Below are positions 24,401 to 35,500 of a stretch of 64,000 nucleotides of DNA, in pieces. Source of the DNA: Phaffia rhodozyma. Lineage: Eukaryota > Basidiomycota > Tremellomycetes > Cystofilobasidiales > Mrakiaceae. The stretch covers positions 2,108,001 through 2,172,000 of the forward strand of contig JACGZH010000002.1 of assembly GCA_014706385.1 (NCBI GenBank), read 5' to 3'. The notes beneath the pieces were generated by a model. The model was not told the origin of the DNA. It worked only from the letters and a program-made list of their open reading frames with translations, and did not search any database. Every line of letters starts with the position of its first letter. Position 1 is the first letter of the stretch. The position numbers were made by a program, and so were the translations under genes.

Positions 24401-25603
24401 ATGTTCGCCCTCAAGCTCTCTGCTCTTCTCTCTCTCGCCTCTGGTCAGTACTGAGTCTCGATCCAACCTCAGAGGTATTTATTCATGGTGCTCATCTAGT
24501 TTGTGCTTTTGATCATGTAGTCGCTCTGGCTGCTACTGATGCCACATGCACGCGATCTTATACCGTAGTCTCGGGTACGTTCGCCCCGCCTCCCCCCTGT
24601 TTTTTTTTTTTTTTTTTTTGCTCTCGTCAAGTCCGCTTGGACTGATGATGGTTTACTTCTTTTCACGCATTGCCATCTTCTCTGTTCTCGGGGACATACA
24701 CAATGTTATTAGGAGATATTTGTGATTGGATCTGTAAGTTTTTTTTTCTTTTCAAATCTATTGGCTTCTTCTTTTCCCTTGGCTCTCCGAACAACACATC
24801 CATTTCACAAGCGCAGTTCCCTCATCACGATCTTCTGTCTTTGTCCTATTGGATGTCATCAGCCAAAGCCAACAGCGTCTCGACTTTCCAGCTCGCTCTT
24901 CTTAACAATGACGTCGACGACGCGTGTTCCAACCTCTACGTTCGTCCTCTCCTCTTTTTCTTCGCTACTCCCTTCCCTTCCCTCCCCTTCTGACGCGTAA
25001 ACAGTCTGAAGCTGATTGCTCTGTCTTCCCGTTAAATCTATACAGATCGGCCAGGATCTATGCCTTGGAACGGATACTTACGACTGCAAAGAGACCTACA
25101 CCGTCGTTGATAATGAGTATGTTCTTTCTCTCTTAGTTCCGAGATTGCTCTGAGCTGACGATCGTTCTCTCTTTGTTTATCAATTCGAAGCACTTGTGAC
25201 GGCATCATTGAGTCAAACTCCTTGAACTCGACCGCGTTGTATCAGAACAACCCCCAGGTAAGCTTGCTCTTCTTCGTGCTTGAATCTAACCATCTCAATC
25301 TCGTCTGCCATGACTGACGGAGCTCCGATCGCGCACCGATTTGTTTGAATAGATCAACGTGGACTGCTCAAATATTTACATCGGTGAGGTCCTGTGTGTG
25401 GCGAACGACGCGTTTGCTTATCCTAACATCGTCGAGGTCACCACCGAGGAGTCTACTACGTACCTCGCCAACGCTGTACGTTTCTCGGTTCTTACTCTTG
25501 CTTGTTGTTAAGCTTGAAGGTTATGAGAATTCTTCGAACTTACGCGATGGCTTATTGATGAGTTTCACAGAACGCGTACGAAGATCTTCCCTGGTGCGAG
25601 TAG
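24401..25603 (+). CDS. Small secreted protein with two LysM domains
   Basis: LysM domains bind chitin or other N-acetylglucosamine polymers. The gene encodes about 160 residues in several short exons. A signal peptide is clear (MFALKLSALLSLASVALAAT), with the first exon only 43 nt. LysM 1 runs CTRSYTVVSGDICDWISKAN ... FQLALLNN ... CSNLYIGQDLCL. LysM 2 runs CKETYTVVDNDTCDGIIESN ... LYQNNPQINVDCSNIYIGEV LC. The short tail ends YEDLPWCE. There is no membrane segment, GPI signal or catalytic domain, as in secreted fungal LysM proteins. The role is not shown by sequence: possible functions are cell-wall chitin binding or masking. One intron contains a 20-T run. Start and stop are well supported by the in-frame joins. 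Confidence 0.88.
24600..24619. repeat. 20-T homopolymer in a LysM-gene intron
   Basis: Twenty consecutive T residues lie between two LysM exons. The run acts as a long pyrimidine tract and is probably length-variable. Confidence 0.9.
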
Positions 25604-26315
25604 ATCACCTGTTCAAATATAACGGATCCCCACCCAGATCTCTCTCTCCCCTTTCCTTTCCTCTCCTCTTCTCAGAGGCCGGTTGATCGAGCTTGACGCT
25701 CCGGAGAGTTCTTGTATATATCCCTTCTCAAGCGTTCCAGTAACGTCAGAGAACACTTTATCTGCCTTTTGCCTTATCATCTTTTCTTTCCTTTCTCTGT
25801 TCTCATCTATTTTTTTTTTGTCTCTGTCCGTTCGCTGGATCCTTTCTTTTTCATCATCTTCATAAGCTGGCTCTTTATCCTCTTGGAAAGTGTTCGACAT
25901 ACCCCTTAACCTGGCTCGCGTAGCGGACGAGATTTATACCCCTCCTTATCCGGCTGCTCTGTTGATGCCTTCCTTCTTTCTTTCGTTCTTTTGGCCTTGA
26001 TGGCTCTTTTGTTTTCTTCGATTTTCTTCTCTGATTTCGTCTTTGTCTTTACTTTTTCCCAAGAACCTCGTTATCTCGTTAACAGCTTCATTTTACCTTC
26101 CTGTCTTTTCTAAAATGTGATCGTCCTTCTTTTCCTTTCCCGCTTTCTTGAAAAGTGTGGTAAACGCTTGAGCGTCAGTATCAGTGTTATTATCAGCAGT
26201 AAACAAACATAGTCAAAATTACATTTCTGTTCATACATCCATCAGTGGCTCAACTTGCGCTCGAGCGAACATTCGGGGCTAACTGGAGTAGAATTCTCCA
26301 ACTTGCCTCACCTCA
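25604..26315. other. Convergent intergenic region
   Basis: This 712-bp stretch lies between two convergent gene ends. It is T/C-rich, with a 9-10 T run near 25811. The small open frames on both strands have no domain. I see no RNA gene. Confidence 0.5.
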
Positions 26316-29234
26316 TTAAACTAGGCGACTCGCCCGATCCGATTTGAGTTTGATCTGGGCTATCAAACCACGGACGTCCCCACTGGACTTTACCGTCGAG
26401 GTCGACGACGACGGAGCGAACAGACCTGGACGGTCCGCCGCCCAACGTTCGACTTTGATGATCGCGTTCTGGATTTCTCCAAGTTGGTGTGCTCTGTACG
26501 CCTTGTTGACTGTTCCTTTCGAGCCCGGCCTCTTGTTCTCACGCCTGTCCAGGCTTGGGCCCTCATTCGAGGTTGGGTTTGCGGCAGGTAGGTCGAGAAG
26601 AGTGAGAATCTCGATGTATCTCCTCAACAACCGTCTCAACCAGCTCAGTTTTGTCTCCACATCGGTATCGACCCCGACGATCTCGTTCGAGAGATCAACC
26701 AGATCCAAGATCGGGCCAGGTTGGGAAACGTCCGGTGTTGAGTAAAGTCTTGAGAGTATCGAGTTTGCTGTTTCTGCAGCTAGTTCGGGTGACAAGATCG
26801 ATCGTGACCAGCCGTGCTCATCGTTGGCGGCGGCGGTGGTGGCGGAGGACGCCGTTTGATGAGGACGGAAAAGAAGGAAGAGTCGAATCGTTCGGACCAT
26901 CAGAGCTGGAGAGGGAGCGAGCGTCAAGAGATGCCTCAGCGCATCCTTTGAGTAGCCGAGCCCGAGAACAGGCTGGTAGGTCGTCAGATGGGATAGGGAT
27001 TCGAGCAGGGCGTCGTACAGTTTGTTCTCGGTTCGTGGCAGGACAGGCGTCCTGAGGAACGGTTCAAGGATAGTTCGGATAATTCTGCCGGCTTGATCAG
27101 ATAGAGCCGCTGGAACAATGGCCGGAGTTGAGATCGAGATCCCAGTAGAGTCAGAGGGTGTCAACCGGAAGGCTGGAGTTGCCATCAAGGTATGGATGAA
27201 CGCCTTGTCGACCAAAACTTCACGAGCAAACTTCTTCTTCTGGTCTCCGGTGTATCGACCGAGATTCTTACCCAGTGTATCGATCACCGGAAATATCATC
27301 TCGTCCGGTCTCTGGAGCTCATGATGGATTCCTTTGGATCCCAACAGATAGATTTGAAACATCGACTTCCAAGATTGTCCGTCTTCCAATGCAGACCCTT
27401 TGACGAGTGCTTTCCAGAGTCGTCCTTTTCGATCATCCGCCCAGGTTCTCGATATCCGATCAAGTATATCCAAGTCCACCGGCGTGCAAGAACTACACCC
27501 AGAGACTGTGTCGTCTTTCGAGGCGTTCTGCTCGGTCCATCGAGGTGGGATGATGATCGAGTCCAGCGGGTCAAGATACCGAGTGAGATTACTGATCTGA
27601 GTTCTCATTCCTGGTAGATCCCATCTCTCCACAAAGTCTAACACGACCACCTCGGCCGCTGCTTGGATCTGTTGACAGACACTCTGGGCCTGTTTTTTGA
27701 TCGGCTCGACTCGACTTAACTGACAGATCTGTTGAGAGATCCAATATAGAAATTCCTTATCCTCCGCAATCTCCGCCAGGTCAAATAGACGGACCAACAC
27801 GTCCTGCATCGTCACGATAAACTCGGTAGGTTGACCTCGAGAAGCTTTCTGAAAGTCACTAGGTAAATTCCTGACGACCGTTTCCAAGTGGTGAACAGCA
27901 GGATACCGCAGGAGGATTCCAAGAATGTGATCGTCAAACGTCTCCTCGTTCGCAGAGAGGCCCATAGCACGTAGTCGAGTCTGGGCATGCTGAAGCGCTT
28001 GGTACGGCTGTGTAGAACCTACCCAGGCCTTCCAGATGAGACCCAGATCAGTCGGACTGAACATCTCAGCTTGGTCTTCAGGTTGACATTGGCTATCGAG
28101 ATACTCGAAACCTTTGATCGGATCGGACGAATTGAACAAAAGAAAAGCTATCGTCTTTGGAGACATATACCGACTACGTTCCGGGGCAAAAGAAAGTAAC
28201 ATTGGCAGAAGGTTCAGAAGAAGTGAGATATTCGCAGGATTTTCGTAAGCCGGACTCAGAATCCGAAGAATGAGCCTATCGATGTCGGCCGTTCTGATCG
28301 GATGGGCATTATCTTGCTCTGTTGACGACCGAGAAAAGCCATCGGCCGTCTGTCTGGGTGAAGTCGAACCAGGCGTCATCACCTGTTGAGCTTGATGCGA
28401 CCTGCTCATTACTGAAACCAATAGTGATTCCAGGAGGTTTTTTGAATCTCCCTGTTTTTGGTTCTCAACAGCTTCTAAGAGATCCGTTGGAATATGGAAC
28501 GTCAGAGGGAGCTTTGGTTGTGCAGGTGACGATGATGACGATGGCCGGGCATGCTGCATGAGCGCCAGGAGATCATGCTTCGAGATCGAAGGAGAAGAAC
28601 GAGGAGTAGAGACAGGGGCCGTAGGTGAAGAGAATGAGAATGAGGGAGTATACGATTCAATCGTTGGTACGGACGAGATCGTCTCTGGCTGGGAAAGCTG
28701 GATAGGAGGTGTAGGTTTAGAGGCGTTGATTGGAGGCCGCGGTCGAGACCAAGGTTGGGATCGATTCCAGGTTGTTGGTATAGCAGACGCAGTTTCTTCG
28801 GAGTTGTAGGGTTTAGACGAAGAAGTAGAGCGCTTCTCTGAACGATTACCATGATTAGGCGTCCAGGATGTTGGTTTCTTCTGCCGTGACTTCCTCGGCG
28901 TCGCGTTTCTCAACGAAAGAAAGGCATCGAAATTAGGTTCCTTACGCGCGCTATCTTTCGATAGTATTTTATCTGAAGGCGCGTATGATGCCGACTGATT
29001 TGACTGTTGGTAAGATGCCTGGAGACTCGAGCAAGTGTTTAGTATGGTTTGAGGAAGATGACCAGAAAGAGATTGTCTGCTTACGCTAAGACTATGAATC
29101 GACCGGGTTTCGATAGGTATCCTCTGAGATCCTGCTCGATAGGCCGCCTGAGAGGCTGTGGCAGATCGTAAGTCAGAGTTAACAAGTAAGCCTCGGTAAA
29201 CCTCAGGAGAATGAACCCACCTGTAATTTTCCAT
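26316..29234 (-). CDS. Large unrecognised protein in an almost uninterrupted 972-codon frame
   Basis: I do not recognise this protein. The N-terminal third is Ser/Pro/Lys-rich and disordered. The rest is helical and Leu-rich (for example SLLLNLLPMLLSFAPERSRY, KTIAFLLFNSSDPIKGFEYL, LIWKAWVGSTQPYQALQHAQ), which hints at helical repeats of the PPR/TPR kind without a clear motif. The region around AAYRAGSQRIPIETRSIHSL has no acidic cluster and many Arg/Ser, compatible with a mitochondrial presequence. A GTAAGC...CAG segment at 29019-29084 (66 nt) is in frame and could be a retained-open intron. A further candidate intron at 29148-29220 (73 nt) would break the frame unless the start is upstream. 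The N-terminus is therefore uncertain. It is divergent from SCC2 with 290 bp between starts. Confidence 0.75.
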   Translation of the reverse strand: MENYRWVHSPEVYRGLLVNSDLRSATASQAAYRAGSQRIPIETRSIHSLSVSRQSLSGHLPQTILNTCSSLQASYQQSNQSASYAPSDKILSKDSARKEPNFDAFLSLRNATPRKSRQKKPTSWTPNHGNRSEKRSTSSSKPYNSEETASAIPTTWNRSQPWSRPRPPINASKPTPPIQLSQPETISSVPTIESYTPSFSFSSPTAPVSTPRSSPSISKHDLLALMQHARPSSSSSPAQPKLPLTFHIPTDLLEAVENQKQGDSKNLLESLLVSVMSRSHQAQQVMTPGSTSPRQTADGFSRSSTEQDNAHPIRTADIDRLILRILSPAYENPANISLLLNLLPMLLSFAPERSRYMSPKTIAFLLFNSSDPIKGFEYLDSQCQPEDQAEMFSPTDLGLIWKAWVGSTQPYQALQHAQTRLRAMGLSANEETFDDHILGILLRYPAVHHLETVVRNLPSDFQKASRGQPTEFIVTMQDVLVRLFDLAEIAEDKEFLYWISQQICQLSRVEPIKKQAQSVCQQIQAAAEVVVLDFVERWDLPGMRTQISNLTRYLDPLDSIIIPPRWTEQNASKDDTVSGCSSCTPVDLDILDRISRTWADDRKGRLWKALVKGSALEDGQSWKSMFQIYLLGSKGIHHELQRPDEMIFPVIDTLGKNLGRYTGDQKKKFAREVLVDKAFIHTLMATPAFRLTPSDSTGISISTPAIVPAALSDQAGRIIRTILEPFLRTPVLPRTENKLYDALLESLSHLTTYQPVLGLGYSKDALRHLLTLAPSPALMVRTIRLFLLFRPHQTASSATTAAANDEHGWSRSILSPELAAETANSILSRLYSTPDVSQPGPILDLVDLSNEIVGVDTDVETKLSWLRRLLRRYIEILTLLDLPAANPTSNEGPSLDRRENKRPGSKGTVNKAYRAHQLGEIQNAIIKVERWAADRPGLFAPSSSTSTVKSSGDVRGLIAQIKLKSDRASRLV

Positions 29235-29524
29235 CTGGTCATCTAATGCTCGTTTTTGGTTGTCGTTGTCAATTGTTGATCGTCCATCTCAAGAACGAGT
29301 ACGGGGCCAGAGAGAAAGCAAGCTCGAAAGGCTGTGCAGACGTTGCTTGACGTGTCTACAATCACGTGTGTGGCGGTTAAATGAGCATGTCCACTTTCCT
29401 CCAAACATCAATCACACCCACTCACACGAGAACACACACACCTTCCCCCCAACCCAGTTGATACCTCAGGCCGACGTCTTGCCTGCTCGATAATCAGGCG
29501 GAGAGGCGTACGAGTCAGAAAACC
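29235..29524. promoter_or_regulatory. Short divergent promoter with one E-box
   Basis: This 290-bp region is shared by the 972-codon gene and SCC2. It contains TCACGTGT at 29362-29369, 155 bp from the SCC2 ATG and 128 bp from the other start codon, plus a CA-rich stretch near 29405-29440. Confidence 0.5.
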
Positions 29525-32500
29525 ATGTATCAAGTTCATCAGGAATCTCCTAGACCCGAATCGAATCATCCTCTGGGGCAGGATTCGCTTTCGACCGATA
29601 ATCCTGGGATGATCGCAGACCCAGCGCGTCTTTTAGCGGTCTACGCCCTCGGAGCTCCCCATACACCTTCTTCGTCGGGTAAGCTCACCATTTTCTTGTT
29701 TGGCCTGGTCTATCAGGGTTTCATATGATAGCGCTAACTCTCTTATATTGATTCTATCTGGGATCTTGAATGAACACGACGATCAGTCGCTCATCATCTT
29801 TCGTCTTTGACCATCAGCGCTCCCGGTCTTCAAGGGTTCCTCCCTGGTTACCACTTACGATCGGAGTACTCTCAACAGCTTGCTGTTCTAGAAAATGGCC
29901 CTAGTAATGACCAGGAAAAAAACTGGCTGGAGAACCAGAGAACGATGGTGATGGTAGCGATCCATGCAAACGAAAGGCAGGTCCGATGGCTTATATGCGT
30001 TCCTGTCTGGATCTGACAGGTTGAAATTCATTCTGTCTCGAAATTGTTATATAAACAGAGCAAACCCTCGATACCAGCCCCCGAATCCTATTCCCAATCC
30101 TTACCCTTACCAAGTTCCTAAGAGTAACATCGCTTCCTCACTTTTGAGATCATATCCTCTTCAAAGCTACGCATATACCGATCCTTACGCCAGTTCTGTG
30201 CCAGATCCCGACATCACACCGTCCACCTCGGCAGCTTTCTTTGACAGTTTTGTTGATCAGACCGTCGTCTCGATGGATGCATACACTCAGAACACACCTT
30301 CTAGCGCTCTTGGTTACAACCATCGTCAGAGTTCCGGGACGCCCGCCCTCAACACGTCGTCACCTTCTGCGTACCACGATGAGAGCACACCCACCAGGAC
30401 ACCTACCAAGCTCTCCCGAACGAGTTCGTTTCGGAGGTCTTCTCTGGAGATGAATCCTGTCAAGACCGAGTCAAGCCCTTCGATAAAGCCGTACGATGCC
30501 ATCCTCTCTTCTTCTGACACTCCTTCGAAGGTTCCTCTGAAGCGCAAGCCTGGCACAACGAATGACGCCTCTGAGAAGAATTCTCATGATTTGTTTGCAA
30601 ACACCGATAAACCTGTCATCAAGAGAGCCCCTACGCCTCCAGAGACCGATCCTGTCACTTCGTCAGATCCTCTCGGTATGGGCGATGAGGATGAAATTTT
30701 GCAGACAAGTCTGCGCTCTCGAACATCATCTCTCACTCCGATCAAATTGTCTCACCCTCGTCCGTCCCGAACGGCCGGAGTACCAGACGATGGGACCGAC
30801 GACTACATGCGCTCGGAAGGAGAAGAAAGTGTTCCGACGCCCAAGAAGACGAAGTTGTCGAATGTAGACTCGCCTAGTAAAAATATGGATGGCCTTATGA
30901 GCTCACGAAGATCCGTCCTAAGCACTGGTGGGAGAGACATTCGAGGTAAGTAATGATACCCTGTCAGACTTGTATCCTGATTTCATACTCATATCAACCT
31001 GCTCGAATGATCAGATCCCCGTAAGAAGCTGGTCGAGTTGGTAGAGGATATCTTCGAGTCGATGGACGCAATCCCGTATCCGGTTCCCTCCAACTACCTG
31101 CTCCAATTCGCATCATCCAATTATCCTCAGAGTGTCAACCGAGGAACCTCGACTCATCCATTTTTCAGTCGTTTAATTTCCGGTACCGAGATTCAGCCTC
31201 TGCTTAATCCGTCTTCTTTTCGGAAGCTAACTAAGTTTACTAGCATGGTGGACAAATCCACAGGATCCTGGTGGGGTCTGGATCTAGGGGAAGGTGGGCC
31301 AGAGAAACTTATCACGCTTCTGAGAAGGAGTTTGGAGGAAGGGATTGAGAACGGAAGGGCCTGGGAAATGAATGAAGGACAGTACAATCTCGGAGCTGAC
31401 GTTGATCAAATGCCGCGAGCAAAGTCATCTTTGCTGGACGAGGAAACCAGCACGTTGGGCATCTCTACCCCTCCCTCTAATGAAGAATATGAGGAGGATA
31501 TAGATCGGGCATCATCGTGGGAGAATGTCTGTCAAACCAAGCTGGAGATTGCTTTGGAAGCAGTTCTGGCGGCCGATACATGTTTGATGATTTGGACTGG
31601 AAAGGGAATACCAAAGCAGGTACGTCGTCCTGGTTACTTTGACGACATTCAGAACTGACCCCTTATCGCTCTGATCATGTGTCTTTCCCTAAAGATATGT
31701 TCGGAAGAGACCATCAAGCTATGTCTAGACTTGATTAAACAACTCTTGGTTCAGATCATATACCCTTACATGGAGGGATTGGCAGGCTCTACAGGTTCGT
31801 TCTTTCATTGCAGATCTTAGCTGGTATAACGAAATGCGTTTTGTTCTTACTTCTCTTTAATCCTTTTGCTTCTACGCTACAGACTGTCCTGAGGTTCTAT
31901 CGCATTTCCTCAAAGTTCCATCCACAGTTTCCCAGCCCCACATCAATCTCATCAGCCAGATTCTCCAAACCTTATCACTGACATTCCAGCATCTCCGAGA
32001 CCTTATCAACTCTCCAGATGTTACCATGTCTGACGATATTGTAATCAATGCGGTCTACCTCGCGATCGGACCGTTCTTTGTTGCTGAACCTCAATTGACG
32101 GGAAAAGGAAGAGACAGAACTGTGAAGGGGAAGGCTAGTGATGCTATAGCTGAGGCAGCTGGAGCGAAGAGCTTGAAGGGACTGAGATTGGATGCATTAG
32201 GATTATTAAGGGCTGTGGGTCTTTTCTCTCTGGTTTTGTTTCGTTTGCTCAGAGCCAACTCAAGATCAGAAACTGAATCACTCTTCGAGATTGAAAATGA
32301 TTACCAGGTATTTGGAAAACACGAGTCACAGCGCACTTGGATCATTCAGGAAATTTTGACTTCATTGATCAAGCTTCCCGACGTCAAGAAGAACCAAAAG
32401 CAGTTCAAGTCAGTCTTCTTTTGGGATCTCAGCTCTACCAACGAAATACCGATAAGCTTTCGATTAATCCTTGTTCTTTCATTCGCAGCCTCCGAGATGG

Positions 32501-35500
32501 AAGATCGATCCATCTTGTCTCAGCGCTTATTCTTCAGCTTATCCAGACATGCACACATACTGTGAAGGAAGACATACTCCGCATTCGCAATCGCTCGAAC
32601 ATGCGTAGGCTTGTCGATAAAAAGGGCGGAAAGGCTCCCAAACAAACAAAGCAGGAAACCTATAAAGAGGTGAATCAACAATCGGATTTACATCTGATTT
32701 CTGTGAGGTTTTAACTAACAAACATATCTGAATGTATTACTATAATCATCATTCTTCTCCTAGATTGGACAAATATATGCTGCTGCAAATGAGGCTGCTG
32801 TCAAAAGCGCAAAATCTATTGCCTTGTTCTTGGTCAATACGTACGAGGCTCTCTTCTTCTCTTTCCGCAAAGTCTTTTTCTCTATAGCATCTGTTTCGGC
32901 GGTCATTCTCATCGCTGATTCTTTGTATCCCGTGCATCTTCATATCACTTACTCCTTTTCCAATTTTTTCCCCCAATGATAGAACCGCATCGAGCAAGGC
33001 CTCGAAAACAAGTGAAGCCGAGCATCGAGCAGTGTTGGACATGATCCTACATGATCTAGTCACCGTTTTGTTCTGGCCGGAATGGCCCGGAGCCTCTCAA
33101 CTTCTGACCTGGTTCTGCAAACTGATGGTGAGTGTTCTGTCGTTTTTTGAACGTTCGAAGCCTCAATCAGATGAATCATTCAGAACTAACGAGAATTCGT
33201 TTGGTTAGATTTCATCGCTTAACGATGAGAAGACTAGCGCAGAAGACAACGCTTCCAAATCTATCGCTCTTGATCATCTTGGACTCATCGGCGCTCGACT
33301 CCGGACATCTTTCTTACAAGCATCGATTCGGGCGAAGAAGGCTGGTCTCGAGGATATTGGCGGCGTTGTATCTTTACCTGAAGTCAGCAATCTATGTTCC
33401 ACCCGATCATCAACTTCGGTTTTGGCAATAAAAGCACTGATTCATAAGCTCTTTGATTTACATATATACAGATTGTTTCGAACTTGAACCTTGAACAGTT
33501 AGATCAGTTGTCCTCTTTGGAGTCTGAGATGATCGAGCATCTATGCCGTGCTGCTACGACCGATCCTTCCTTGGCTGTAAGTTGGATAAGGTTCTCTTTG
33601 TTTATCCCCCCCCCCCGGATCGAAGAAAGCTGAAATCATGATATCTACCCGTACTTTCATTGAATTGCAGAGCTCTTATGAGTATTGTACAGCTATCTGG
33701 GGCCAAGAAATCAGTCTTGAGCTATCAAAACTTGCCAACTCCGTCTTGACAGATGAGAGCGATACAGAAGGACTTCTGAATATGACCTTGGCGCTTCGAA
33801 AGTGCTTAGATGACTTATGGGTGGAAACAGAAGGAGCAGATCTGTTCAATGTCGGGTAAGCCTGAAAGTTTTATGACTTGCGGAATATTCCATCTGAGTA
33901 GTCTAGTTGATCATTGTTTACTCGTGCTTTCGTGTCTAGCAACTCTGCTGATATTGCTACTTTGGACATCATTTCTGAGGAGATCAACAATACTCGACAC
34001 ATCTCGAATGCTCTTGATTCAATTCTCAACGCCATTCTTTTCTCCTTAAGCTCGACGTCGGTTACATTCAGAACCAAAGCATTGAAAGCTCTTGGCCCTG
34101 TACTTGCAGTAGATCCAACCATTCTCAAACAAGTGAGTGACCTCTTCCCTGCTTCGTTTTCAAATTTTGATGGCTGAAAAGGTGTCGATCCTTACTTCAT
34201 CATCAACAGGCCAACGTCCGTCGAACGTTAGAAACGCGATTGAATGATCCCTCACCCGCCGTACGAGATGTGGCTGTTGAGTTGCTGGGGAAACATCTGA
34301 TACAGGATCCTGCTTTGATAGAAAAGTATTTGTCTCTCATTGGTGAGCGGGTTGATGTAAGTCTAGCATTGAACTCGATACTGCAATCGTCCGCATCGCT
34401 TGATGAAAGCTAATTATACATTCTCTTTGGTAGGATGCAGGGCTTGCCGTCCGCAAAAGAACGATCAAACTCTTAAGATCGCTTTATTCTCTTACTACCA
34501 GCATCCCTCTCAAGATCGATATGTGCGTCAAGCTGATTGAGCGCATAGACGATGAAGACGAAACTGTAAAAGTGTGTATAGAGAATCAAACGTGATTCCA
34601 GTAAGGCACGCCGACTGACCAATCAACTTGGTTATATGCAACTGTAGGATTTGGCTGTCCATACAATTGAAGAACTCTGGTTTCAAGAGGATGATCAGGT
34701 CCTCGCCCAGAACTCAGTCTCCCGAGTTACGACTCGTTCCAGTATGCAGAGCAAGACATTAGTTTTCATCGGTGTTGCGGGATGTTTCAAGGAACGCCAA
34801 AACCCCATAGAAAGCTTCCTCACACAAGTACGGTGTTGGCCTCTCGAATCAACTCTTCATTACTAGAAAAATTCTGACTCGTGTTGCTGTCATTCCAGAT
34901 GGTTTCCGATAACGCGAAGAAAGTCGATTCTAGAACAGCATCGGCTACACGAGAGAAGTTTCAGGAGCTCTGCGATGCCCTCATCGATCTCCTTATCGAT
35001 GCCTCAGATCAATCAGATTTCGTGAGTTTACTTCCTCCATGTACTTGATCTTGAGTTGAGACTAATGACTTGGTTCACAGAGTATTTCGAATTGCATCAA
35101 GGCTGTTTATCACCTCTGTGTTGCATATCCGGGATGTATATACAGCTCAAAGGCTTCTCATCTTCTCCCGTATCTAAGGTCACCTACAAATGTGAGTTCG
35201 TTTTCTTTGTATCGAGTCTAACACGGGAATGGGGAGCTGATCCTTCAACTATGTAGGCCGATGAACAAGCTATATCTAGCTACTTACTTAAGATCTTCCG
35301 ACAAATTGTGACGAAGATGCCTAAAACCGCCACCACTTTTGCCAAGAAGCTCGAGGGTAAATTGCTACCTATGGTCAATGGTGCCGTCGGAGGTTCCGCT
35401 GTAAGTTTTTGAGTATTTGTTTTCTTATTATCTCTACTAACTCTTTTGCTTTCTTCAACAGGGCTTGCAAGAGATTATTGCCTGTCTGTGCGCTGTAGTC

